In this document: positions 21,668 to 33,105 of the stretch, piece after piece
Numbering within the stretch: position 1 is the stretch's first letter
Layout of the letters: every line of letters starts with the position of its first letter
Assembly (NCBI RefSeq): GCF_015706575.1
Contig: NW_024037058.1
Location: 16,947,547-17,011,546 of the forward strand
Reading direction: 5' to 3'
DNA: 64,000 nucleotides
Origin: Patiria miniata
Lineage: Eukaryota; Echinodermata; Asteroidea; Valvatida; Asterinidae
Program-made: the position numbers and the translations under genes
Notes under the pieces: model-generated
Told to the model about the DNA's origin: nothing
The model's database searches: none
Seen by the model: the letters and a program-made list of their open reading frames with translations, nothing else

Positions 21668-24600
21668 ATGGGCTGTTACAAACGCTGTTACCTCCGCCAC
21701 TGGGCGCTGGCGGTTACGGACCTTCACGGAGTCAAACACATCGCCGGGGACGGCGGCATCCTACGCCGTCTGATGTGGGCGGTGTTCTTCCTAGCCGCGC
21801 TGGTCATTTTCCTGTACCAAGCCACGCAGACCATGATCCACTTCTTCGAGTCGCACCACATCACCAAAGTGGACATCTCCTACCGGAAAAAGCTGGACTT
21901 TCCGGCCGTGACCGTCTGCAACTTCAACAAGTACCGGGAGTCGGCGCTGACGGAGCGAGACATCAGAAATGTCGGCTACCATTTGGGTGAGTTGCCAAAT
22001 ATTTGTATCTTTTCCATTTGAATACTTTTAGACAAGATAAGTTTGCGGTATCACCATGTAAATAAATCTCTTTTGTGAGTATGTGTGGTTCTGAAAAGAA
22101 CCGGAGGGACTCAACGTTTCGAACAGTTTGCTCTGCCCGTCGTCAGGAGAATGAGTTCCAACGATGATGCGATGTTGAGATTGCATCCTTCTCACGCCTC
22201 ACCGCACCCATCCTTATAACATCGCATCATCGGGCTGGGGGGGGGTCCCCCCCCACACACACACATTCCCAGTGCGCCCCCCCCCCCCCCCCGGCCAGGT
22301 GCCCCCACCAAAAATCTGAAATTTGCAGCTTGCCAAGGAAGTGTCTTTTTAGGTTTTTTTTTGCATCAGTGCCATGAACGCGCAATGCACCCCACCTGAC
22401 ACGTGCCCCCATCCCACCCCATGCCTAGACCTGTAACTGTTCATGCATAAATTTACGAAGTCTTTTGTCACAAGGCAAATAAGGATTTAATGAAAGATAT
22501 TGTTTGTATACGGATAAGTTACATCATTGTTGTAAACAGAGAAAATAATGCAAATCTTGTTGGAACACATTCAGTGATTCATTCACACCTTCAATAATGT
22601 AGTCTGTGTTATGGTCCGCCAATATGATATTTTCGTCTCCAGAAACAAAAAAAGTCAATAAATACGTAGTATATTTATGTAAAAGTAAATCGGGTCAAGA
22701 AATCGGGTCTTTTTCACAGTATTTGGCAAATTGGCAGAGGCGGGGGTAAACACTCTAAAAAAAAATCATCGATATTAACGAATCAATTTTAATATTAAAA
22801 ACCTTCCGTCACTTCCGCCCTCTCCATTGTCAATAGACCTCATGGGATAATTATCTCACAGGCTTGTCCTTTTTTGGGTTTCAATTTAGTAACAATGAAT
22901 GCAAAATGGTCTACCCAAGCTTACCCTAGCGATGCAAAGACCATAAGGTCTGCACACTCTCTCCTCTTTGGCACTGCAAACTAATTTTATCCTCCCTCGT
23001 GAAGTTCCCTCGGGGATAGAGATCGGAAGAAGACGAATTGCATACACGTTGCGATATTGACAGATAATTAAACGAAATCCATTACCGTGCATCATAGCTG
23101 CAATCTGCTTGAAATTACGCCATATAGGTCATCATGGCTCGAAGTGGTTGCCGGAGATTAAAAACAGGTTTATCACTGTAAACAGTCGTTGACCCTGAAT
23201 GAGTTAATTGAACTGTCCAATCACTCTTACGTCAACGCTGTGGTTGAAGCGCCACAAAATTACTGAATGCGTCTCCTCTTTGTCTCCAAGGCAACGAGAT
23301 CAATGAAAAGGACACTTCAATTAGCTGCATCGTTCATGTAGTAATTAAATTGCCATAGACAATTATGATTAATCACTTTAAAAATATAGAAGCATAAAAT
23401 ACACTGTAAAACTCTTCAAGTTGTTCAAGACACAAGAGTAATATTTCTCTCCACTTGAAGATGATAATTATACTAAAAGGAGTCTTAAAGCCCGTCCTCC
23501 CCCCCCCCCCCAAAAGAAAAACTCCGGTAGGCCTACATTGCAAAAATGAGCAAATATCGGCCCAAATGTCAACCAGATTTCTCAGGAATACAACAAGCTT
23601 AAAGTCATACTCCCAGCGAGGACCCTTCATTTATACAAACCATGTGGAAACCCAATTGAGACAAAAATGGCAGCCGGCAAATGTTGACTTGGCTTGCGTG
23701 GACAAATTGGAACCTATTTAAAAACATGTCTTAACATTGACAGTAAAATGCAATGCCATGCCATGCCTACTAATGAGAAACTTACTTTCATTTTGAAAAT
23801 TATGCAGGCCTATCGAAAATCTTGGAAATCCTTTCCTTGTTTTTTTGGTTACAGGCATCGTCGACAAGGACCACAATCTCATCAACCCGCATCTGTACAC
23901 GGAGGAATTCAGGCAGAAGATGGCGGCTGTTGATTGGTCGGTGCAAGATATTGACTCTAACTACAACATGACGGAGTTTACCAACCGTACAGGGCACCAG
24001 TTGGATGAGATGATAGTGGAGGTGGGGTTCGGGACTATAGTCAAACCTGCATTTTTAATTGTTTTTAATGTCAACTGCAAGAAGAGGCTACCTGCCCAGT
24101 ATAGATAGCTTTTGGCGTTCCCTTGAAATGCGTATAGGTTGACGTTGGGAACGCCAAAAGCTTGTTTTATTGTGAAGGTTTAGCCTATTATCCAGGTGGA
24201 CACACAAACGACAGGTTAAACCTTAGTCCCGAATCTTGTCTTCACAATTATTTCTTCTTTATGAAGGCTCCAGTAGAATCGTTATTTTCATTGTCAGGTC
24301 CTGATTACCTATTTTCAATCTAATCATTCTGGTTTGAGTAGGTCTAGGCTAGTTGACGAACAAACATCATCCGAGTAAAATGAGGATGCGTGACAGTGCC
24401 TATGATTCTCGAATACATGTACTCAATATTTTGTATTAATGGACATTACATCAACAATTTATTTAGAAGCATGCCTTTTGTGTGGTCTGTTAATATCCTA
24501 AAAGGCCAAATGCCTTAAATTACAAATAGCTATTCTCGATCCTTTGCGGATCCAGGAAACCCCAGTTGAAGTCCCTTCCATCTTTCTTGATTTTGCTGAA

Positions 24601-27600
24601 TAAGCCTCGCCCATCTTAGCCCATCCCATGTCTATGAAAAGTAGTTGTCGCCAGATTGTTCGCTTGCAGATGATTGACAACCGCGACCATTTCATCGAGA
24701 TGATTGAAAATGTTTGGTACGCTATGTTTAAAAAGTCTGCCCCTCTGATTTCTATACACACCCATATGATAACTTGTACGTTATTTTGTGACCTTTTGTG
24801 ACCTTTTTTGTGACCTCATTTGTTAGTTTCCAACTTTTTGGCTGCTCTTTTTTTTACCTGTAGTGCTCTTGGAAGGACGAACCCTGTTCTCCCGCCGACT
24901 TCCACCACATCTTCACCCATCTTGGAAACTGCTACACCTTCAACCATGTCGACTTAAAGGAAGAGCGTCATTCCTCGATTTCTGCGGGAGCAGGTTTGTA
25001 TCAAACTTATCAAAAACGATTTGTGCAACCCTTGAACAATTAAAAAAACCCAAATAAAACAGTTTTGGTCCACAAGGGCCAACGCCGTAGAATTTCTATG
25101 GAATAATTGAAATGCTTAATGTATCTCAGTTACCTTAATAAGAGTATTCTTTTCATTGCTTTATCTAGGTGTGTTTCAGAACGTCAATGCTAATGACAAT
25201 TTCTATATTCATGCATAAAAGAGTATTTGATGAAGGTGAAATTTTGATTCTTAGTGACTCATGTTGACAAAGACTTTTGTTGTGGTTGTGTTTCGTGATT
25301 GGGCAAGCATACCGGCTTTGCACAGTGAGCTGCACCAGGAAGTTTTACAAGGTTCCCCGGTAAGAAAATAACTGCATGGTAACAAGTGCCTGTCACTCGC
25401 TCGTATACCTACCATCATATCTACGGGCACTGGTGACTGCTGGTTGTCTCTTTCACAACATATTTTGAAGGAAAAGGATTCTCGAGAAGGCTATGTGGGT
25501 ACCTACCATCTTCATGCACGGCGATGGGCACGTGCGATGTCGTTACGCTGAAATGTAGGCGGCAGATGACGGTAGTCCAATTTTGATCACGGCAGTTAAT
25601 TAACAACTTAGTTAACGCCAACAGTTACATATCAACCGTCCCATCTCGTCTCCTTGCAGCCAATGGTTTGAAATTGACCCTGGACATTCAGGAGGAGGAG
25701 TACACGCCTAGCAACGACCTAGACGGAGCAGCCGAGGATGCAGGAATCAAATGGATGCTGCATCATCCTTCAGAACCACCTTACGTCAAGGAGCTGGGCT
25801 TTGGGGCCGGGCCCGGCCACCATACCTTCGTCGCTGTTCGTCATGAGGAGGTAGGCCTATACATAGCCAAATACATAATCGCTCAAATTGTGACGTCACT
25901 CAGACGTCGCCGGGTCGCTGTGGATAAATTCAAACGTACCGCATCGTTAAACCGAAGTTGTGTTGAGTCAATCATTTCAGTCACTCACATAAGGCAAATC
26001 AAAAGTCACGTCTGAACTAACAGGGGATGAACTTACCACTTGACTGTGAGACCGAAGATTTGTGACTGATGGACTGGACTTACTATATAGGCCTAACTGT
26101 TGTTTCTTTGCTTATAGGTACAGAGTCTGCCTTACCCCTACACTACGTGCATGGAGAACACAGCGGGCCTTCTAGACTACTTCGACCATTATTCGCTGCA
26201 GGCGTGCCGGATCGAGTGTGAGACCCAGATTGTAGTAGAGCGATGCGGGTGCAAGCTGGTCGAACAACCGGGGGACGCCAGGGTCTGCAACCCGGCCGAG
26301 TCACACGAATGCGCTCACATCGTGCTGGGTTGGTTGAACTTGAAGTCTATTAAGAAGTATTCAAATATTGAAACTTTTTTTAAAGAGTTTCAGGTTTTGT
26401 GTGTTATCCAAAACGTTCAATTCAACTTGAACTGACCTCCAATTGTCAGACTTTGCTCAAGTCGGGTCGTTCCCGTGCTTGGTTGGTCGAGTATTATATC
26501 ATTCTCCTTTATGCATATATCATACAGTTCAAGCAGTGGCGGGCCACATAGATACCCCCTGCAAGTGCGATTCCCCATGCGAGGTTGAAGGCTACCCCTT
26601 CGTAAATACCAACGTCAAGCTACGCGCCAGGTACATAGAGAGAATATACAGCAACACCACGCACAACTTCTCTGCCGATTACATACAGTAAGTGCAACAT
26701 TCGACGTTCTTCCTGCTGGATTAAGCATGGGTCGTTTCGGGAAATCAGAAACAATCAGCACACTGTTTGTTTTCGATATATGTAGCTCTTAATTGTTTAT
26801 TATGTTGGACATGTTTAAAGTTGGAACCCTTATCCTGACGCTTGAGGGCTCTTTACCCCCGCTATCGAGTTGCATGTCGTGTAGAACTACCAAGTTTACC
26901 CCTGCATGGTGGCGCACTTCCAAAACCCTTGAATAGGAAAATGAAAGGGCAAAAATTCAAAACATTTGAAGGATTTTTGGTACATTGATTTCTTAAGAAA
27001 ATCCCGCGCAAGGGGTCCTGAAGCTCGCCGCGCGACCTTTTACTTTCAGGCTCATTGTGAAAGCCGGTCGGAGTCGTTAAACCAATTTAAAGAATTTGTG
27101 CACATTTCAGCCTAAGTTGTAAAGTGTAAATAATAACATGTTGTGTGTTTTTGTCCAGGAACAATCTCGTGCTTCTATCTATTTATTACGAGGCCCTCAA
27201 TGCTGAGACTGTGACACAGCTTCCTGAGGTGACCATACCTAGCCTGCTAGGTAAGAGAGATGGTGACTTTATGATTTTTAATATCACCGGTGAATTATCA
27301 TTCAGGAGAAAAGCAGGGTTCAACCTTAACTTTTTTCACTAGCCAGCCAGGCAACTGAAACAGACTCTTAACTAACCCGCGGGCATTTTCGCTAGCCTGC
27401 TCTTTGTTTTGTCTTATAAGCAACAATGTGCATACATGTAAAACGGATATCCCGAGGCAATCGTGTTAGTGTTTTTAATAAACAGATCTAATAATTTAAC
27501 CCTAAACAGTTAATACAATGAGACACAAATTGATACAGGTTTGCCTTCTGAATTTAATTATTTATTTCTTCTTTTCCTTTCATCTTTGCCGTATCTCAAT

Positions 27601-29071
27601 AATTTTCGACTCGCCAGCCGGGCTACTTAAGGAATAGTTTGACTAGCCCACCCCTGTTTTGACTAGCATTTGGCTAGCGTGCTACCGCTATTTAAAGTCG
27701 AACCCTGAAAAAAGTCTAACAAAATAACCAAAACTCACTTGCAAAAGTGGAGTAACTGATTGGCCTTAACTAGGGGTTGATCAGAAAGCTTATGATGGCT
27801 CTACTTTCTGTGAATAGCTCAGAAGATGTGACATTGATTGGTAAAACAATAATTGTTGAATGGAATTTCACTGCTTAGCACGAAATATTTCATTACAAGT
27901 TTTCCTGCTCAGCAAGCCTCGGCTGGGAACCAGTTAAAAGCAGTATACGTCGTGTGCAATTTTGGTTGGTAACCTGTTGGTTTTTTTGGGGGGGGGGTGG
28001 GCAAAGGCTTCGCATGCTTAGCAAAACTGTGTGCTTAGAAGCTATGTGAAATTGGCCCCCAGGATTCTATACAGATTGAGTAAAAAAAAACGGAACTCAA
28101 ATATTGGGACTATTGTTTCAGTAAAATTCTGCATTGTAGCACTTTTAAATGAAAGCCCAATTCATAAGCTTTCTTTTAGTACAAGAATCATTCAAATCAC
28201 TCACATACTTTTCAAGTTACGAAATTTTAAACACAACCACCTTTTTAAATTTCTGTCCACGGATCACAAAAAAAGGCGTGCGTTCTCTCAGCAAAACGAA
28301 AATAATTTACACACATCCCTATGTGATTTGTTTTCGTTTTGCTGAAAGAACACTGACTTGGCCTTTTTGTGGACAGAACTTTAAAACGGTAGTTGTGTTT
28401 AAACTCCCATAACTTGAAAAGTACTTTGAAAAGTACTTGCGTGATTTGAATGATTCTTGTACTAACAGAAAGCTTATGAGTTGGGCTTTCACATCCTCGA
28501 TATTAAAAGTGCTACATGCAGAAACTTCACTAAAACAATAGTTCCGACATTTGGGTTTCGTTTTTTTTTTACTCACCCTGTATTGTGCCATTACCTGCAG
28601 TCGTCGCGGTTTCTTTTAACCAAGTTTTGTCTAAGGTCCAGTTCAAAGCTGCTCTTGTCACAATCCATTTAGAATTCTGCTTCAATAATTTTACCATTGA
28701 ATTGGACTTTTCTTTGAGGGCGTATCCATTCAAGTCGAACTGATACCAAGGTTACATTTTCGCATCTCGTTAGGAAGAACCCTAAGCATGACTCCCCTTA
28801 TACTGACTAATTCTTTTTATTTTGGGAAACTTCTTTTCCAGCTGCTTTGGGTGGGAACTTTGGCCTGTTCCTTGGGGCCAGCGTCCTGACCATAGTAGAG
28901 CTTTTCGAGTATCTCTTCGATGAACTGACAGCGTCCTGCACGGTCGGGAAACGCTCCAATCGCACCGGCAATTCCCGCGCCGTCTTGACGGCCAAGGAGA
29001 AGAATACAGCGAATACCACGAATACCGAAATATCGGTCATCAGTGTCGAAGAAGAGATTAAGATCAAATAA
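21668..29071 (+). CDS. ASIC-like DEG/ENaC channel, gene A, 8 exons
   Basis: Trimeric Na+-selective channel subunit of the plasma membrane, acid-sensing family. Exons: 21668-21986, 23855-24021, 24864-24993, 25660-25850, 26118-26328, 26528-26687, 27159-27250, 28842-29071 (intron phases 1,0,1,0,1,2,1; 499 aa). Gating motif His20-Gly21 (DLHG), TM1 about 36-56, SHHITKVD (His63/His64, aligning with the acid-sensing His72/His73 of ASIC1a), FPAVTVCNFN at 78-87, TNRTGHQ, a Cys-rich extracellular domain (SLQACRIECET, CNPAESHEC), TM2 with GAS selectivity filter at 435-437 and Glu443/Glu446 below it. The C-terminus ends EEEIKIK, no PDZ motif. Start ATG has a strong context (ACCATGG). The exon 5 donor is a weak GTTGGT. 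Whether protons or a peptide open it cannot be told from sequence. Confidence 0.94.
22085..22225. repeat. Possible Penelope-like element terminal fragment
   Basis: CTCAACGTTTCGAACAG..CTCTGCCCGTCGTCAGG resembles hairpin sequences seen near termini of Penelope-like elements. This is from memory only and the fragment carries no coding part. Followed by G and C runs at 22239-22295. In intron 1 of gene A. Confidence 0.25.
27314..27707. mobile_element. hAT-type element with CAGGGTTC ends
   Basis: Ends CAGGGTTCAACCTTAA and TTTAAAGTCGAACCCTG are imperfect inverted repeats. Subterminal CTAGCC/GGCTAGC motifs recur at both sides. No clean 8-bp duplication. In intron 7 of gene A. Confidence 0.65.
28015..28064. 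repeat. Terminus of a GCTTAGCA/TTGGCCC repeat family
   Basis: CATGCTTAGCAAAACTGTGTGCTTAGAAGC..GTGAAATTGGCCCCCAGG (split here), related to 55453-55646 and to 51390-51446. A small-element family with TGCTTAGCA cores and CCTGGGCC ends. Confidence 0.5.
28070..28582. mobile_element. Foldback mariner-type element
   Basis: TA at 28070-28071 and 28581-28582 flanks ends CAGATTGAGTAAAAA and TTTTTACTCACCCTG. The two halves are inverted copies of each other over about 240 bp each (e.g. AGTACAAGAATCATTCAAATC in the left arm and GATTTGAATGATTCTTGTACT in the right arm, shown as 20-base pieces AGTACAAGAATCATTCAAAT and ATTTGAATGATTCTTGTACT), centred near 28322. No transposase. In intron 7 of gene A. A possible end of the same family (TACAGGGTGAGTAAAAA) is at 31542-31558. 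Confidence 0.8.
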
Positions 29072-29536
29072 TAGGGCCTGAAAGTCAAGGTCTCGCCAAG
29101 AGCTCGCGGTGGAACCCTTGCTCGGTTTCGCTCGTACCCCCCCCCCCCCCCTTGGTTTGCCTATGGTATTTGATATTCGGTTGCCTTTTATAATTTTTGG
29201 CGAAATGATTTTTTTAATTTAAGCACAATCATATTAAAATGTTATATTGTATTCCTCAAGTAAATTAAAGGGGAAACACTTTTCAAGGGTCCCGGAAGCG
29301 CTACCAAGAGTGAACTTTTAGGCTGTATACTCTGCAAATAAGTACGGCAGACTGGTGGCGGGACTGTGCCTTTGATGATACAAGCATGGCACTTGGCACA
29401 CAGTCAGGGTATCTCTTAAGGAAGATATTTTGCTTTAGGGCCATTTTTGGCTTGGCGTCAAACAGAATCAATATTTTTCCTGCATTACCTAAATTATGAT
29501 CTTTCAAATGGCCTATAGACGATAATAATTTATATT
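29072..29536 (+). other. 3' flank of gene A
   Basis: Contains a C run near 29139-29151 and ATTAAA polyadenylation-like signals at about 29233 and 29265, but no AATAAA. The real 3' end is unresolved. Confidence 0.35.
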
Positions 29537-29905
29537 GTTATACCTCTGTCTTAAATACTGTATTTTCATTGGCCTATAGAACGATCACGTGTTAAGTTGA
29601 TAAAAAGTCACGGCACACTAGGCTGTGAGATATCACGTATGTGATATCCACAGGGAGTGTGCTATGAATTTGTACGTACGGTATGACGGTGTGAAACGCT
29701 TGTATCGTTGGTACCCACGCCATTTTCACCATGTTTTCTAACATGAGTGGGAGAGCAGCGAACTAGCAGACGATCAGCTGTTTCGAGCAGTATTAGCACG
29801 CGACATGCATGTGAGTTGACGTTCGATTGTCATGATTGTGTTTACTGTAGTTTGTTCACGTGATTTTTCCATCAAAATCAAAAGAATACAAGACAGAGGT
29901 ATAAC
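29537..29905. mobile_element. Inverted-repeat element with GTTATACCTCTGTCTT ends
   Basis: GTTATACCTCTGTCTT (29537-29552) and its exact reverse complement AAGACAGAGGTATAAC (29890-29905). 369 bp, no ORF. No clear target duplication; family unassigned. Confidence 0.6.
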
Positions 29906-30482
29906 AAAACAATTGTTGACTGCTGTGATGTGGGATATGGCGTTTTGAATACCCGAGGTGCGCATAGCACCCTCGGCGAATGATCGAGTAAGTTTCGTTA
30001 GGTATGAACGTAGGTCTAGTTGAATCATCTCTCGATTACAATGATGAAAGCAATAGTTTGGAAAATCAGATAGAGAGTAAGTGTATTAAGTACTAAGTTT
30101 GTTCAAACATACGTTTTTTTAATGAATCGATATCAAGAAGGAATGTTTCTGGAGCTCATACCTATGCCTTTACCCTTTTCAGGTTATTGTAAATACGGTA
30201 CATTATATTTAAGCACCTCAGGTCTACTTATAAATGCAAGAGTGTATGATTAATTATAAATGATATTAAAAAGTGCTACAGGGTATAATTAAATTTATTG
30301 CGGTCATTCATGACAAAAAACGCATCGATTGATCTGAGGGCCATTGATGAACTAAAGATCGATTCGTGACGTAACTTGCGCATGCGCAATAATTTCCAAG
30401 TGGTCGAACTGCGACCATGCAGTTCTGAAGGCTGATCACAAATAGTTGACAGGACAACTGTTCTTACCATTGTTGACTAGCG
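29906..30482. other. Intergenic sequence with CRE/NRF1-like motif
   Basis: No gene seen. Contains GTGACGTAAC next to the perfect palindrome TGCGCATGCGCA (30367-30388). Confidence 0.4.
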
Positions 30483-30660
30483 TATAGACCTTTATCATGC
30501 TGTCACCATTTCAGTCATGTTCCCTGTGTTCAATAACAGGACTGAATGGTAATGTTTTTGTGCAAAAAGGAACCAGACTATTTTGCCTTCCAGCCTCGCT
30601 TTGATTACATTGATTTGAATGGGAACAAATCAAATGGCTGCAACATGATAATGGTCTATA
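30483..30660. mobile_element. MITE with TATAGACC ends, copy 1
   Basis: Ends TATAGACCTTTATCATG and CATGATAATGGTCTATA. The same element occurs in the opposite orientation at 57534-57709 in the Wnt16 intron, sharing CATTTCAGTCATGTTCCCTG and AAAAAGGAACCAGAC. Confidence 0.78.
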
Positions 30661-32361
30661 AGCCTGATGAAGGTCAGTCGGGCCATTGCTAACCACACAG
30701 TTTGATCGCACTTTCTCCAATTTTTCCGTAAAAGATTTGGAACGAACATCACTTCGAATGTGTTGTGAAGTAGGATTTCACAAGAGGACCGCATGATAAC
30801 ACGGGATGAAAGTAACAATGGAAACGTCGAATTTGTTTTCTTCTTTTTAACATGATTCTATACACTAGTGTTTCTAATGAAATTAAAGTTAATTAAACAT
30901 TTGAAGAAATTTAATGATGATAGTTTATTATATAGTATAATATACTATTTTAATGCCAAATATTATTGCACTTTTCAGGCAAATTCATTGTGGACTGAAA
31001 TAATTCTGCTTTATCGAAATAATAAATAGAGTTATATTTCAAAAATACCTGATTTGAGTTGTAGTGACTTTTAAAGTGGTTTCTGTTTTTCAAAGTTCCA
31101 CCTTTACACCACTTTCTCTGTCTCTCCAGAAACTACGGTACCTACCGGTCCAGGTTTTCTGTTTCTAAACTCCCACAAGAAAAAAAGACCAGTAATCGTT
31201 TTCATAGCTCTCCGTTGTGTCATGTTAAGAATAAAAATGAAAATCTGCATATTCATGTTGGAGTTTCAAACCAACTTGGCTATCCAAGACCCAATTTTCT
31301 AAAAAATGATTTCGAATTCAACATTTGTTTCGTTAAATCCCGAAAACTGCCACATTTTTATTCTTTGTCTTAATCGGTGAATTGAGGGTCCATGAAGCAA
31401 TCTAGTCACCGTAGCCTACTAGTTGATATCGCCGAGAATCATGAAGGAATCTTCGTGTTTTTTTTTAATTAAGGAAAGCAAACGTGCAAGTTCTTAAGTG
31501 GGGGCTGCAAACTGACAGTTCAATCAATATGCATGTAGGCCTACAGGGTGAGTAAAAAGGAAATTGACCTTTATTGTTTTTTTTCTCTTAAAAAGCAATC
31601 AAATTTGATACACTAGTGAAGTATGTCTCAAAAAGGGCATGTTTTTCTACTCATCTGGAATTTGTTTTTACTGAAATTGATCCATGCTATCAGAAGCATG
31701 TTTTACCATATTAAGAACATATTTTTATAGCTGTCCATGGAATGCCATTTGAAGCTGTTTGAGAATTGCAGATGACACACAGGCTTTCAAATACAAAAAT
31801 GAGATTGTAATCGTTTGCGTTAAGACGGAAACATTACTTTTACTGTCAGATTTTGTGTTTTGAATATGACGAACAAGTCAACTCTTTTATTTCTGAAATA
31901 TTGTTGGCGATTTTGTCTTTTTTTCCTTTGAAAGTTTTCGTTCATTCATGGAGTTTGAAAAACGTTCATGTTTTGTTGTATATTATGGGTATTCATAAGT
32001 TCCTAGAACGGTTAATGATCAGTGGTGGACAGCTGAATTGTGTAATCTCTTTATCAAAATAGACATAGCTTGGGATTAAAGTATGCACATTGCGTGAAAT
32101 TTTCACAGTTGCTAGTCAATAACATGTACTTTATCCACGTGCTATTTTTTGTGGAACGGAGCGAGTCACATTATTCTTTTACAATATTGTTTTTCTAAAC
32201 CGGTCTATTTCTTTTGACTCTGCGATCATTGAACAGTCATAGTAATAAGATTCAATGTTGTTCCTGTAACAAAAAAAGGTCAATATTGTCATACTGCGGA
32301 CCAGCACTCATCCGTTGGTGAATGTGTTGACATCATACGAGTACTGCATAATAATTATGTT
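30661..32361. other. Intergenic sequence, mostly featureless
   Basis: AT-rich spacer between genes A and B. Only a possible mariner-type end (TACAGGGTGAGTAAAAA at 31542-31558) and a TAGGCCTA (31536) stand out. No exon supported. Confidence 0.4.
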
Positions 32362-32365
32362 TGCA

Positions 32366-32489
32366 GGGGCTGGTAGCCAAGCAAGATACAGTTACTAGAA
32401 ACTTTGCAGCGTACAATGGGACGTTGTTTGCCCCGGAGGATATAATCGATGAAAAGAAAAGCATTGTCGATGTGTACACCATCTCTTGA
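32366..32489 (+). other. Exon-like open frame of unknown identity
   Basis: After TTTGCAG (acceptor-like, ending 32366) an open frame reads GLVAKQDTVTRNFAAYNGTL... to ...DEKKSIVDVYTIS and a stop at 32487-32489. The same frame then continues EREQTSRIKEVDLST before a second stop. The composition looks protein-like. I recognise no family. It could be an alternative last exon, a gene remnant or chance. Confidence 0.25.
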
Positions 32490-32579
32490 GAAAGAGAACA
32501 AACCTCTAGAATCAAAGAAGTGGATTTGTCGACTTGAAGAGCGCCTAGGGGAATTCGGCATAGACTAGTGTCATTTAAA

Positions 32580-33105
32580 CAGGGGAGAAGTCATGAAAGT
32601 GTTGCTGTTAGAGTAACACAACCACGCTCATGACTAGACTAGTCATTATTGTGCGAGATTACACGGCCAGAAGTTGACGTTTGGGGTGGAATAGGTGTAT
32701 TCCTTGCATTGCCATACAAATTTGTTGCCATGGTGTATAGTGGCTTCACAGATATTGTTTGGCAAAGCCGCACATTTTATCGAGCAGTCAACTAGCTTCG
32801 TTTGGAGTTAATCCGATCATCGATAGCCGATAAAAACATCGATAATCCGCATCGACCACAGGCAAAGAAGGACAAAAGAACACATTGATTTACGTACGTA
32901 ACGGGCTGCACCAGTTAGGGTTTTACATGTAGCGCACAAAGCACAGAAACCGCCCATAGGCAATTTACTAATCGCGACATGACTATTTGATGATCCAAAG
33001 ACTAGAGACACGTATGAGGCAGTAGAGGAGGCAGTAGAGATCCCAGTACCTCCGTGAGATAATCTACTGACTTTCATTTACAAAACTGAAAAACACAACC
33101 ACAAA
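32580..33105 (+). promoter_or_regulatory. Upstream region of ASIC-like gene B
   Basis: Holds two TAATCC (Otx/Pitx-type) sites at 32809-32814 and 32843-32848 within a cluster of ATCGAT motifs, and TTGCCATGG near 32733. Directly precedes the start codon at 33106. Function inferred only. Confidence 0.35.

Noticed and set aside
28149..28591. Similar peptides encoded on both strands in intron 7 of gene A
   Set aside because: Explained by the foldback element: the arms are inverted copies, so both strands give the same chance peptide.
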